DNA of 20,691 nucleotides from CALROG01 sp943369755 (lineage in GTDB: Bacteria; Pseudomonadota; Gammaproteobacteria; Burkholderiales; Burkholderiaceae_C): NCBI GenBank assembly GCA_943369755.1, contig CALROG020000051.1:1-20691 (forward strand), written 5' to 3'. Positions within the stretch are counted from its first letter, which is position 1; each line of letters begins with the position of its first letter. The translations under genes were made by a program, and so were the position numbers. The notes under the pieces were generated by a model. It made no database searches. It was given only the letters and a program-made list of their open reading frames with translations, and was not told where the DNA came from. Below are positions 13,047 to 20,587 of this stretch, in pieces.

Positions 13047-15011
13047 GTGGGCACTTCCTTCAACGAGCAATTCGACCAGCATGGCGCTTGGCGCCGTGAG
13101 TTTGCGCTGCGCCTTAAGCTGCTCTCAGAGTGGATGAAGGACCATGAGCTGCTTGACTCGGCCGTGGAGGAACGCCTGCGCCGCCTTGAACTTCAGATGC
13201 GGTCTGACAAGGTCATGGTGGCCTTTGTGGCTGAATTCTCGCGTGGCAAGTCCGAGCTGATCAACGCCATTTTCTTTGCTGGCTACAAGCGCCGCATCAT
13301 GCCGGCCAGTGCCGGGCGCACCACCATGTGCCCCACTGAATTGGGCTACGACGCCGACGTGCCGCTTTGTCTGCGCCTGTTGCCCATTGAGACGCGTTTG
13401 CAGCCGCAGGCCCTGATGGAATGGCGCATGGTCCCTGAGAAGTGGACCCAGGTTGACCTGGATGTGAACGACCCGGCCCAGCTGGCAAAGGCGCTTGAGA
13501 TGGTGGCGGAGATCCGCCTGGTGTCCAAGGACGAAGCGCGCGCCTTGGGCTTTTGGCATGACGAAGTGCCCGAAGACAATCCCATGGTGGACGCCAACGG
13601 GCTGGTCGAAGTGCCCAAATGGCGTCATGCGCTCATCAACATAGCGCACCCGCTGCTCAAGCAGGGATTGGTGATTCTGGACACGCCGGGGCTTAACGCG
13701 ATTGGCGCGGAGCCTGAACTGACTGTTAACCTCATACCGCAAGCCCATGCGGTGGTTTTCATTCTTGCGGCCGACACCGGCGTGACCAAGTCAGACCTGG
13801 CGATCTGGCGTGAGCACCTGATCACTGAGTCCACCAATACCGAGTCGCGCCTGGTGGTGCTCAATAAAATCGACACTCTTTGGGACGCATTGAGCACGCC
13901 GGCCCAAGTGCAGGCGCAGATTGACCGGCAGCGCGCGACTTCTGCCGAAATCCTGGGCCTGCCGCGCGAGCAGGTGATTCCGGTTTCGGCGCAAAAGGGC
14001 CTGGTCGCCAAGGTAAACGACGACGACGCGCTTTTGCAGGCCAGTCAGTTGCCGTTGCTCGAACGCGCACTCAGTCAGGGCGTGATGGGACAACGCCAGA
14101 AAATCCTGCGTTCTGCGGTTGCCGGTGGTATCGGCGAATTGCGTGTGGAGGCGGGTCGTGCGCTGAACATTCGCCGCCGGGACTTGGCCGAGCAGATGCT
14201 CGAACTCAAGGGCCTGCGCGGCAAGAACACCTCAGTCATCAAGCACATGCGCTCTCGCATAGAGCAGGAGCAGGTGGACTTTGACGTCAGCGGCGCCAAG
14301 ATCCATGCTGTGCGTTCGGTGCACCTGAAGTTGCTGCGCGAAGTCTTTTCTCTGTTGGGCACCAGCGCACTCAAGGCGGAGATGCAGCAGCTCACGGCAA
14401 CCATGCGCCAGCCGGGGATCAAGCTCGGCGTCAAAAAGGCCTATTCGCAGACCTTTGAGCGTCTGCGCCAGAGCCTGCGCAAGGCGCAGTCCATCAGTGC
14501 AGAAATTCAGAGCATGCTGGGAGGCACTTTTAACCAGCTCAATGCCGAATATGGCTTTTCGTTGCAGGCCCCCAAGGAGCCTGACCTCGCGCGCTACGAG
14601 CGCGACCTGGACCTGGTGGAGCGCAGCCATGTGCAGTACCTGAGCGTGGGCAACACCTTGCGCCTGGCGCAGCCCGAATTTGCCGACCGGCTGGTGCGCG
14701 CGCTTGCGACCCGGCTTCGGGTGGTCTACGAATCGTCGCTGGGCGAGGTTGAGCTCTGGAACAAGTCTGCCGCTGCCCAGCTGGACGCACAACTGCGCGA
14801 ACGCCGCCGCAACTTCGGCCGCCGCATTGAGGCCATTGAGCGAATCCAGCAAGCGGCTACTGGCCTGGACGACCGGATCGCGGAAATTGACTCGCAAGAA
14901 GCCAATTTGAACCAGCTTGACGCCAAACTCACTGAGCTCACGTCGCACCTGATTGATACGCCTTTGGTCGACAGCAGCGCCAACGAAGCCCCCCAACTAC
15001 AGACTGCATGA
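13047..15011 (+). CDS. Dynamin-family GTPase
   Basis: Large GTPase of 654 residues. The N-terminal helical region (~1-55) is followed by the G domain: a P-loop AEFSRGKS at 62-69 (Ala in place of the first Gly of GxxxxGKS), a switch I Thr in TTMCPTE (~92-98), DTPGL at 212-216 and NKID at 273-276. Residues ~330-640 are mostly long helices with coiled-coil character, as in the dynamin stalk. No transmembrane segment is evident. Bacterial dynamins bind or remodel membranes, but the role of this Burkholderiales type is not established. The GTG start at 13047 is preceded by GGAGA. The stop overlaps the mutY start by 4 bp (ATGA), and mutM lies 49 bp upstream, so it sits inside a base-excision-repair gene set. 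Confidence 0.9.
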   Translation: MGTSFNEQFDQHGAWRREFALRLKLLSEWMKDHELLDSAVEERLRRLELQMRSDKVMVAFVAEFSRGKSELINAIFFAGYKRRIMPASAGRTTMCPTELGYDADVPLCLRLLPIETRLQPQALMEWRMVPEKWTQVDLDVNDPAQLAKALEMVAEIRLVSKDEARALGFWHDEVPEDNPMVDANGLVEVPKWRHALINIAHPLLKQGLVILDTPGLNAIGAEPELTVNLIPQAHAVVFILAADTGVTKSDLAIWREHLITESTNTESRLVVLNKIDTLWDALSTPAQVQAQIDRQRATSAEILGLPREQVIPVSAQKGLVAKVNDDDALLQASQLPLLERALSQGVMGQRQKILRSAVAGGIGELRVEAGRALNIRRRDLAEQMLELKGLRGKNTSVIKHMRSRIEQEQVDFDVSGAKIHAVRSVHLKLLREVFSLLGTSALKAEMQQLTATMRQPGIKLGVKKAYSQTFERLRQSLRKAQSISAEIQSMLGGTFNQLNAEYGFSLQAPKEPDLARYERDLDLVERSHVQYLSVGNTLRLAQPEFADRLVRALATRLRVVYESSLGEVELWNKSAAAQLDAQLRERRRNFGRRIEAIERIQQAATGLDDRIAEIDSQEANLNQLDAKLTELTSHLIDTPLVDSSANEAPQLQTA

Positions 15012-16039
15012 CAGCGTTTGCAGGGCTTGTGGTGCGCTGGCAAGCGGCGCACGGCCGCAACAGCCTGCCTTGGCAAAACACGCGAGACCCCTACCGCGTT
15101 TGGCTCTCGGAGATCATGCTCCAACAGACCCAGGTGGCCACGGTAATCGATTACTTCGCACGGTTCCTGGGCCGTTTCCCCGACGTCCGCGTACTCGCCG
15201 CTGCCGAGCTCGATGACGTGCTCGCCCTCTGGAGTGGCTTGGGCTACTACAGCCGGGCGCGCAATCTTTACCGCTGCGCGCAGCAGGTGGTGAGCGATCA
15301 TGGCGGCGAATTTCCGCGTGATGCCAAGCAGCTACAGACATTGCCCGGCATCGGCCGATCTACCGCTGCCGCGATCGCCTCGCTTTGCTACGGTGAGCGG
15401 GTGGCCATCATGGACGGCAACGTCAAGCGCGTACTCACGCGGGTTCTGGGCTTTGACAAAGACCTTGCCGTGGGTGCCAATGAACGTGAGCTCTGGACCG
15501 CTGCCACAGCACTGCTGCCAAGCCGGGACCTGAGTGATGCAATGCCGCGCTACACCCAGGGTTTGATGGATCTGGGTGCCACCGTTTGCCTGGCGCGCAA
15601 GCCCAATTGCCTGAGTTGCCCGGTTCGCCAAAATTGCGTTGCGCGTGTCGACGGCGAGCCCGAACGGTATCCGGTGAAGACTCGAAAGCTCAAGCGTAGC
15701 GCGCAGTCGCTTTGGTTATTGCAGGCGGTGACCGCAGATGAAAAGGTGTGGCTGAGCAAGCGACCAACGCCCGGTGTCTGGGCGGGCTTGTACTGTTTGC
15801 CGGTATTTGAAAGCCGCGCCGCGCTACAGGCTTCTGTACCTGTCCGCTATCACAGTCGGTTGCGGGAAAGCGAGCCGTTTCTGCATGTATTGACCCACAA
15901 GGATCTGCACTTGCACCCGGTTCGGCTACAAGTGCCTGCGAGAGCATTCAAGGCGGGTCAGGGTGACTGGTTCAATGGCGGGCAGTGGCCCGCGCTGGGC
16001 CTGCCGGCACCGATACGCAGGTTGCTGCAAAAGGGCTAA
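15008..16039 (+). CDS. mutY: Adenine DNA glycosylase
   Basis: Removes A mispaired with 8-oxoguanine or G, preventing G:C to T:A transversions; it works with MutM. It has 343 residues, against 350 in E. coli. The catalytic Glu35 is in SEIMLQQTQ and the helix-hairpin-helix LPGIGRSTA is at 112-120. Catalytic Asp136 is in MDGNVKR. The [4Fe-4S] ligands are Cys194, 201, 204 and 210 (C-x6-C-x2-C-x5-C). The C-terminal MutT-like 8-oxoG recognition domain (~225-343) includes HVLTHKDL. The ATG overlaps the TGA of the dynamin gene, so translation is probably coupled. The TAA stop overlaps the stop of convergent rapZ. Confidence 0.97.
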   Translation: MTAFAGLVVRWQAAHGRNSLPWQNTRDPYRVWLSEIMLQQTQVATVIDYFARFLGRFPDVRVLAAAELDDVLALWSGLGYYSRARNLYRCAQQVVSDHGGEFPRDAKQLQTLPGIGRSTAAAIASLCYGERVAIMDGNVKRVLTRVLGFDKDLAVGANERELWTAATALLPSRDLSDAMPRYTQGLMDLGATVCLARKPNCLSCPVRQNCVARVDGEPERYPVKTRKLKRSAQSLWLLQAVTADEKVWLSKRPTPGVWAGLYCLPVFESRAALQASVPVRYHSRLRESEPFLHVLTHKDLHLHPVRLQVPARAFKAGQGDWFNGGQWPALGLPAPIRRLLQKG

Positions 16040-16911
16040 CGTATGTCCAGCTCGCGGTGCCGCGTAAGCGTGACCCAGCGTTTGCTGAAGGCCGCAGCAA
16101 GTTTTTCTACCAGAAACACCGATCGGTGTTGCCCGCCGGTACAGCCCACGGCAATGGTCACATAGCTGCGGTGGTCGCGTGCCAGCAGGTCCAGCCAGTG
16201 GGCCATGAACAGGTTGATGTGCTCGAACATCTGCTGCACTTGCGGGCTCTGTTCCAGGAACGCCGCCACCGCCGCGTCACGCCCGGTGAGCGACCGCAGC
16301 TCGGGCTCGTAGTGGGGATTGGGTAGCATGCGCACGTCAAAAACGTAGTCCGCGTCCGCCGGAATACCGCGTTTGAACGCAAATGATTCGACCACAAGGG
16401 TGAGCTGGCTGGCGGCCGCAGAAATCAGCGATTTGACGTAGCCCTGCAACTGCGAGGAGCGGATCAGGCTGGTGTCAATGACGTGGGCCTGCTCGCGCAG
16501 GTCGGCCAGCAGTTCGCGCTCCAGCTCAATGGCTTCAATCAAGGCATGCTGGTGTTGCGCCGCATCACCCCTGACTTCCTTGCGCGACAGCGGGTGGCGT
16601 CGGCGTGTTTCTGAAAACCGGTGAACCAGGGTTGCGGTGGCGGCGTCCAGGAACAACGGCCGTAGGTTGACGCCTTGTTTGCGCAATTGGGCTAGCTGGT
16701 CAGGCACCAGGGGCAGGGACGACGCGCTGCGCACGTCCATTGCAATTGCCACACGCGGGGCGCGGTGGTCGCGCTCAAGCGCCACAAAGGCCAGCAGCAA
16801 TTCTGGCGGCAGGTTGTCTACGCAGTAGTAGCCGGCGTCTTCCAGTGCGTTCAGCGCGATCGACTTGCCGGAGCCCGACATGCCGGTAATGAGTACAAGC
16901 TCGATCGTCAT
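16036..16911 (-). CDS. rapZ: RNase adapter protein RapZ (nucleotide-binding, YvcJ family)
   Basis: In E. coli RapZ targets the sRNA GlmZ to RNase E and senses glucosamine 6-phosphate, controlling GlmS. In betaproteobacteria the RNA target is less certain. It has 291 residues, against 284 in E. coli. Walker A is GMSGSGKS at 10-17; DNLPPELL and RRRHPLS are family motifs. The C-terminal domain has GCTGGQHRSVF at 256-266, including the His and Arg of the metabolite/RNA-binding domain. The ATG at 16911 overlaps the recN stop by 4 bp (ATGA), so rapZ is probably translated with recN. It converges with mutY. Confidence 0.95.
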   Translation of the reverse strand: MTIELVLITGMSGSGKSIALNALEDAGYYCVDNLPPELLLAFVALERDHRAPRVAIAMDVRSASSLPLVPDQLAQLRKQGVNLRPLFLDAATATLVHRFSETRRRHPLSRKEVRGDAAQHQHALIEAIELERELLADLREQAHVIDTSLIRSSQLQGYVKSLISAAASQLTLVVESFAFKRGIPADADYVFDVRMLPNPHYEPELRSLTGRDAAVAAFLEQSPQVQQMFEHINLFMAHWLDLLARDHRSYVTIAVGCTGGQHRSVFLVEKLAAAFSKRWVTLTRHRELDIR

Positions 16912-18554
16912 TCGAGCCCCAGCATTTCTTTGGCATGTGCCAGCGTGGTGCCGGACAGACGCTCGCCACCCAACATCCGGGCGACTTCGGCAACGCGTTG
17001 CTCACCATGTACGGGCGCGACCGTACTGGCTGTGCCTGCTGCATCACTTTGCTTGGCGACCACCAGGTGGTGATCGGCACATGCGGCGACCTGCGGCAGG
17101 TGGGTGACGGCCAGCACCTGACGGTCCCGGCCCAGTTGTTTCATCAGGCGACCCACAGTTTCAGCTACCGCACCACCGACGCCAGAATCCACTTCGTCAA
17201 AAATCAGGGTTTGAGCCGAACCCAGCTGGCTGGTGGTGACAGCAATCGCCAATGCAATGCGGGAAAGCTCGCCGCCCGAGGCTACTTTTCCGACCGGGCG
17301 CGGCGTGCTGCCCGCGTGGCCGGCGACCAGGAAGCTGATGTCCTCCATGCCGCTGGCGGTGGGCTGGGCTGCTTTTTCAAGCGTGACCTCGAAGCGCCCC
17401 CCCTGCATGCCCAGGCCCTGCATGGCGACGGATATGGCCTTGGCCAGTTGCGGGGCCGCTTTGGCGCGGCCCCGCGAGAGGTTGCGCGCCTCAACCAGGT
17501 AAGCAGCGGCGGCGGCCTTCTCTGCTGCCTCGAGTGCGGCGAGGTCAGCGGCAGCGTCCAGGCGTGCGAGTTCCTTCTTCCAAGACGCAAGCAGGCCAGG
17601 CAACTCAGGGGGGCTACGTTTGTAACGCCGTGCCAGCGACACCCACAGCGACATCCGCTGGTCCAGTTCGGCCAGTCGCCCCGGGTCCAGGTCGGCTTTT
17701 CGCTGCCAGGCATGCAGCGAATGCAAGGCGTCTTCAGCCTGTGCCAGGCTGGATGCCAAAACCTCTGCCAGCCCTCTGAATTCGGGCTCAACATGCTCTT
17801 GATTTTGTAGTAACGACAAGGCCTGAGCCAGCTCACGCCGCGCACCGCCATCGTCGCGATCCAGCAAATCAATTGCGGCTTGGGCCGCCTCCAACAAGCT
17901 TTGGGCGTTGGCCAAGCGGTTGTGGCTGGTATTGAGCTCTTCCCATTCGTCGCCACCGGGCGCGAGCTTTTCGACTTCGCCGATTTGCCAGCCCAGTCGT
18001 TCACGTTCGCGCTGCAGTGAATCCTGGGCAGAACGCGCGTCGGTCAAGTTCTTCTGTGCTTGGCGCCAGTGCTGCCAGTGCTGACCCAGGGTGTCAATGC
18101 TCAAGCCGGCGTAGCCGTCCAGCAGGGTGCGCACGCTGTCGGGTCGCGTCAGGCTCTGCCAGGCGTGTTGGCCATGAATGTCCACCAGCCGTTCGCCGAG
18201 CTCGCGTAGCTGGGCCGCAGTGGCCGGGCTGCCGTTGATCCATGCGCGGCTTTTGCCCTGCGTGTCCGCGGTACGGCGCAGCAGCAGCGTATCGGTCGCG
18301 TCAAAGCCAGCTTCTTCCAACCAGGAAACAAGATCTGCCGACGAGTCGAATTCGACGCTGATATCTGTGCGGGTCGCCCCCTCGCGAATCTGGCCCGATT
18401 CGGTGCGGGCACCCAAGGCAAGCTGCAACGCGTCAATCAGAATGGATTTGCCGGCACCAGTTTCTCCGGTCAGCACGCTGAACCCGGTGGACAGATCCAG
18501 GTCCAGTTCACGCACGATCACGAAATCGCGCAGGGTGATTCGTTTCAGGCTCAT
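16908..18554 (-). CDS. recN: DNA repair protein RecN
   Basis: SMC-like ATPase that acts at DNA double-strand breaks during recombinational repair. It has 548 residues, against 553 in E. coli. Walker A GETGAGKS is at 30-37, the Q-loop region is DIHGQHAWQ, and long helical coiled-coil arms span ~160-370. The ABC signature SGGELSR is at 426-432, Walker B LIFDE at 450-454, and the switch His at 485 in AVTHLPQ. It lies 14 bp after nadK and overlaps rapZ, so a nadK-recN-rapZ operon is likely. No LexA-like operator is expected inside this arrangement, and none was found just before recN. Confidence 0.97.
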   Translation of the reverse strand: MSLKRITLRDFVIVRELDLDLSTGFSVLTGETGAGKSILIDALQLALGARTESGQIREGATRTDISVEFDSSADLVSWLEEAGFDATDTLLLRRTADTQGKSRAWINGSPATAAQLRELGERLVDIHGQHAWQSLTRPDSVRTLLDGYAGLSIDTLGQHWQHWRQAQKNLTDARSAQDSLQRERERLGWQIGEVEKLAPGGDEWEELNTSHNRLANAQSLLEAAQAAIDLLDRDDGGARRELAQALSLLQNQEHVEPEFRGLAEVLASSLAQAEDALHSLHAWQRKADLDPGRLAELDQRMSLWVSLARRYKRSPPELPGLLASWKKELARLDAAADLAALEAAEKAAAAAYLVEARNLSRGRAKAAPQLAKAISVAMQGLGMQGGRFEVTLEKAAQPTASGMEDISFLVAGHAGSTPRPVGKVASGGELSRIALAIAVTTSQLGSAQTLIFDEVDSGVGGAVAETVGRLMKQLGRDRQVLAVTHLPQVAACADHHLVVAKQSDAAGTASTVAPVHGEQRVAEVARMLGGERLSGTTLAHAKEMLGLE

Positions 18555-18568
18555 GGGTCAGCGTAGGG

Positions 18569-19453
18569 TCAGGCGACGCCCTCATTCCAGTGCAGTTTGC
18601 GCCGCAGCGTGTCGAAGTAGCTCCAGCCTTTGGGGTGCAGAAATCGCACATGGTGCTGTGACCGGCGCACCGTGATGCGGTCGCCATGCAACAGGGAAGC
18701 CAGTGACTGCATGTCAAAGTTGGCGCTGGCGTCGCGCCCGGCCACCAATTCGATGGCAATTTCTGCTTGGTCGGCCAGAACAATCGGCCTGTTGGACAAG
18801 GTATGCGGCGCAATCGGTACCAGCACCCAGCCGGGTATGGAAGGGTGCAACAGTGGCCCCCCGGCAGACAAAGCATAGGCTGTCGAGCCGGTAGGCGACG
18901 CAATGATCAATCCATCAGCGCGCTGGTTGGCCACGAAGTGCCCGTCCACCTCGACGCGCAACTCCACCATGCCCGAAGTGGCCCCCCGGTTGACCACCAC
19001 GTCGTTCATCGCCAGCGTGTCAAACACGCAACGACCATCACGCCATACTTTGGCGTGCATCAAACTGCGGTGGTCTTCCTCGTACTCGCCGTTGAGCATT
19101 GGCAGTAGCACGCTGCGGTACTGGTCGAGGGAAATATCGGTAATAAAACCCAAGCGCCCCTGGTTAATGCCGATGAGTGGTACGCCATGGCGCGCAAGCT
19201 GTCGGCCAATGCCCAGCATGGTGCCGTCACCGCCAACCACCAGGCCCAGGTCGCATTGCACGCCAATGGTGTCCACATCCAAAGCGGGGTATCCTGGGAT
19301 GCCGCTGGATTGGGCGGTGTCCTTTTCCAGCGCAACCTCGCAACCCTGCTTGGTCAGGAAGTGCGCAATGTCTTCCAGCGCTGCCCGCGACGACACCGCA
19401 TTGGCACCTTGGTACTTGCCAATGAGTGCAACATGATGGAAACGGGACTTCAT
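18569..19453 (-). CDS. nadK: NAD kinase
   Basis: Phosphorylates NAD+ with ATP (or polyphosphate in some homologues) to NADP+ in the cytoplasm. It has 294 residues, against 292 in E. coli. The glycine-rich GGDGT motif is at 74-78 and NQGRLGFI follows. Asn150-Asp151 in AMNDVVVNRG take the place of the usual Asn-Glu, a conservative change. The NAD-binding DGLIIASPTGSTAY is at 180-193. The ATG at 19453 gives MKSRFHHVALIG; a TTG two codons upstream is less likely. There is no Shine-Dalgarno sequence, but TGTAAT lies 6 nt before the ATG. hrcA diverges 28 bp away. Confidence 0.97.
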   Translation of the reverse strand: MKSRFHHVALIGKYQGANAVSSRAALEDIAHFLTKQGCEVALEKDTAQSSGIPGYPALDVDTIGVQCDLGLVVGGDGTMLGIGRQLARHGVPLIGINQGRLGFITDISLDQYRSVLLPMLNGEYEEDHRSLMHAKVWRDGRCVFDTLAMNDVVVNRGATSGMVELRVEVDGHFVANQRADGLIIASPTGSTAYALSAGGPLLHPSIPGWVLVPIAPHTLSNRPIVLADQAEIAIELVAGRDASANFDMQSLASLLHGDRITVRRSQHHVRFLHPKGWSYFDTLRRKLHWNEGVA

Positions 19454-19481
19454 TCGCAAATTACATCATTAAAATGATTCC
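19454..19481. promoter_or_regulatory. 28-bp divergent nadK/hrcA spacer with two -10-like boxes and an inverted repeat
   Basis: The plus strand has TAAAAT (19470-19475), six bases, then the hrcA ATG at 19482. The minus strand has TGTAAT (19465-19460), six bases, then the nadK ATG at 19453. Both would start transcription on the A of their start codons. The arms ATCATT (19465-19470) and AATGAT (19473-19478) form a perfect inverted repeat around AA. No Shine-Dalgarno sequence is present for either gene. Confidence 0.45.
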
Positions 19482-20486
19482 ATGCTCGATGACCGTGCCA
19501 AGTTGTTGTTGAAAGCGCTGGTCGAGCGCTACATCTCAGACGGCCAACCGGTCGGCTCGCGCACTCTTTCGCGTGCGTCGGGGCTTGAGCTGTCACCTGC
19601 GACCATCCGCAATGTCATGTCTGACCTGGAGGAGCTGGGGCTGATTGCCAGCCCCCACACCTCGGCCGGGCGCATCCCCACAGCGCGCGGCTATCGGCTG
19701 TTCGTAGACACAATGCTGACCGCGCAGCGCGAAGAACTGACCCCGCCCCGTCTGGTCGCCGACCAGCCCCAGAAAGTGATCGCCAACGCAGCACAACTGT
19801 TGTCCAGCCTGTCACAGTTTGTTGGCGTGATCATGGCACCGCGTCGCACCTCGGTGTTCCGGCACATTGAATTTCTGCGCTTGTCAGAGCGGCGGTTGCT
19901 GGTGATCATTGTTTCGCCAGAGGGTGACGTGCAGAACCGGGTGATATTTACAGAGGCTGACTACACCCAGGCGCAGTTGATCGAAGCCGGCAACTTTCTC
20001 AATGCGCATTACGCAGGCCTGGCCATCGAGCAGGTGCGCGAGCGGCTCAAAACCGAAGTCGATACGCTGCGCAGCGAGATTGCGGCCTTGATGCACGCGG
20101 CTGTGCAAGTCGGCTCTGAAGCGCTGACGCAGGCGCAGGGCGAAGTGGTGATTTCTGGCGAACGCAACCTGCTGGCGTTGAGCGACTTTTCCGGCGACAT
20201 GAGCCATCTGCGACGAGCTTTTGATTTGTTTGAGCAGAAGACCTTGTTGATGCGCCTGCTTGATGTGTCCAGCCGGGCTGAAGGAGTGCGCATCTACATC
20301 GGCGGCGAGAGCCAGGTTGTGCCATTTGAAGAGCTGTCCATCGTGAGCGCCCCGTATGAAGTCGATGGTCAGATTGTGGGCACGCTGGGCGTGATCGGGC
20401 CCACGCGCATGCCCTATGACCGCATGATCCAGATCGTGGACATCACGGCCAAGCTGGTCAGCAACGCCCTGAGTCACAACAAGTAG
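19482..20486 (+). CDS. hrcA: Heat-inducible transcription repressor HrcA
   Basis: Represses heat-shock chaperone operons (groESL, dnaK set) by binding CIRCE operators; its activity depends on GroE. It has 334 residues, typical of the family. The N-terminal winged helix-turn-helix is at ~5-75 (SPATIRNVMSDLEELG and the wing HTSAGRIPTARGYR). A GAF-like dimerisation domain follows, and the C-terminus has the conserved GVIGPTRMPY. No CIRCE element is seen at its own start. The recN-nadK neighbourhood of hrcA is common in betaproteobacteria. The start lacks a Shine-Dalgarno sequence and may be leaderless. Confidence 0.97.
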   Translation: MLDDRAKLLLKALVERYISDGQPVGSRTLSRASGLELSPATIRNVMSDLEELGLIASPHTSAGRIPTARGYRLFVDTMLTAQREELTPPRLVADQPQKVIANAAQLLSSLSQFVGVIMAPRRTSVFRHIEFLRLSERRLLVIIVSPEGDVQNRVIFTEADYTQAQLIEAGNFLNAHYAGLAIEQVRERLKTEVDTLRSEIAALMHAAVQVGSEALTQAQGEVVISGERNLLALSDFSGDMSHLRRAFDLFEQKTLLMRLLDVSSRAEGVRIYIGGESQVVPFEELSIVSAPYEVDGQIVGTLGVIGPTRMPYDRMIQIVDITAKLVSNALSHNK

Positions 20487-20492
20487 GCCAAT

Positions 20493-20498
20493 TACAAT
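20493..20498 (+). promoter_or_regulatory. Putative -10 box of the tRNA gene
   Basis: TACAAT (5 of 6 to TATAAT) lies 12 bp before the tRNA 5' end and is followed by a GC-rich stretch, as in stable-RNA promoters under stringent control. A convincing -35 box is not visible; that region overlaps the hrcA 3' end. Confidence 0.4.
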
Positions 20499-20510
20499 CG
20501 GCGCTCGGTC

Positions 20511-20587
20511 GGGGCGTTAGCTCAGTTGGTCAGAGCAGAGGACTCATAATCCTTTGGTCGTTGGTTCAAGTCCAACACGCCCTACCA
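20511..20587 (+). tRNA. tRNA with CAU anticodon: elongator tRNA-Met or tRNA-Ile2
   Basis: A 77-nt cloverleaf with encoded CCA. The acceptor GGGGCGT pairs with ACGCCCT, including a G1-U72 wobble. The D-arm is GCTC/GAGC. The anticodon stem GAGGA/TCCTT encloses CTCATAA, so the anticodon is CAT. The T-arm is GTTGG/CCAAC with TTCAAGT, and the discriminator is A. It lacks the initiator features (C1-A72 mismatch and three G-C pairs in the anticodon stem). Several positions (CTCATAATC, the TTGGTCG variable region, GTTCAAGTCCA) resemble E. coli tRNA-Ile2 more than elongator tRNA-Met, so a lysidine-modified isoleucine tRNA is possible. Confidence 0.93.

Noticed and set aside
19454..19481. CIRCE operator for HrcA autoregulation
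   Set aside because: The inverted repeat here is ATCATT/AATGAT, unlike TTAGCACTC-N9-GAGTGCTAA. No CIRCE copy was seen elsewhere in the window.
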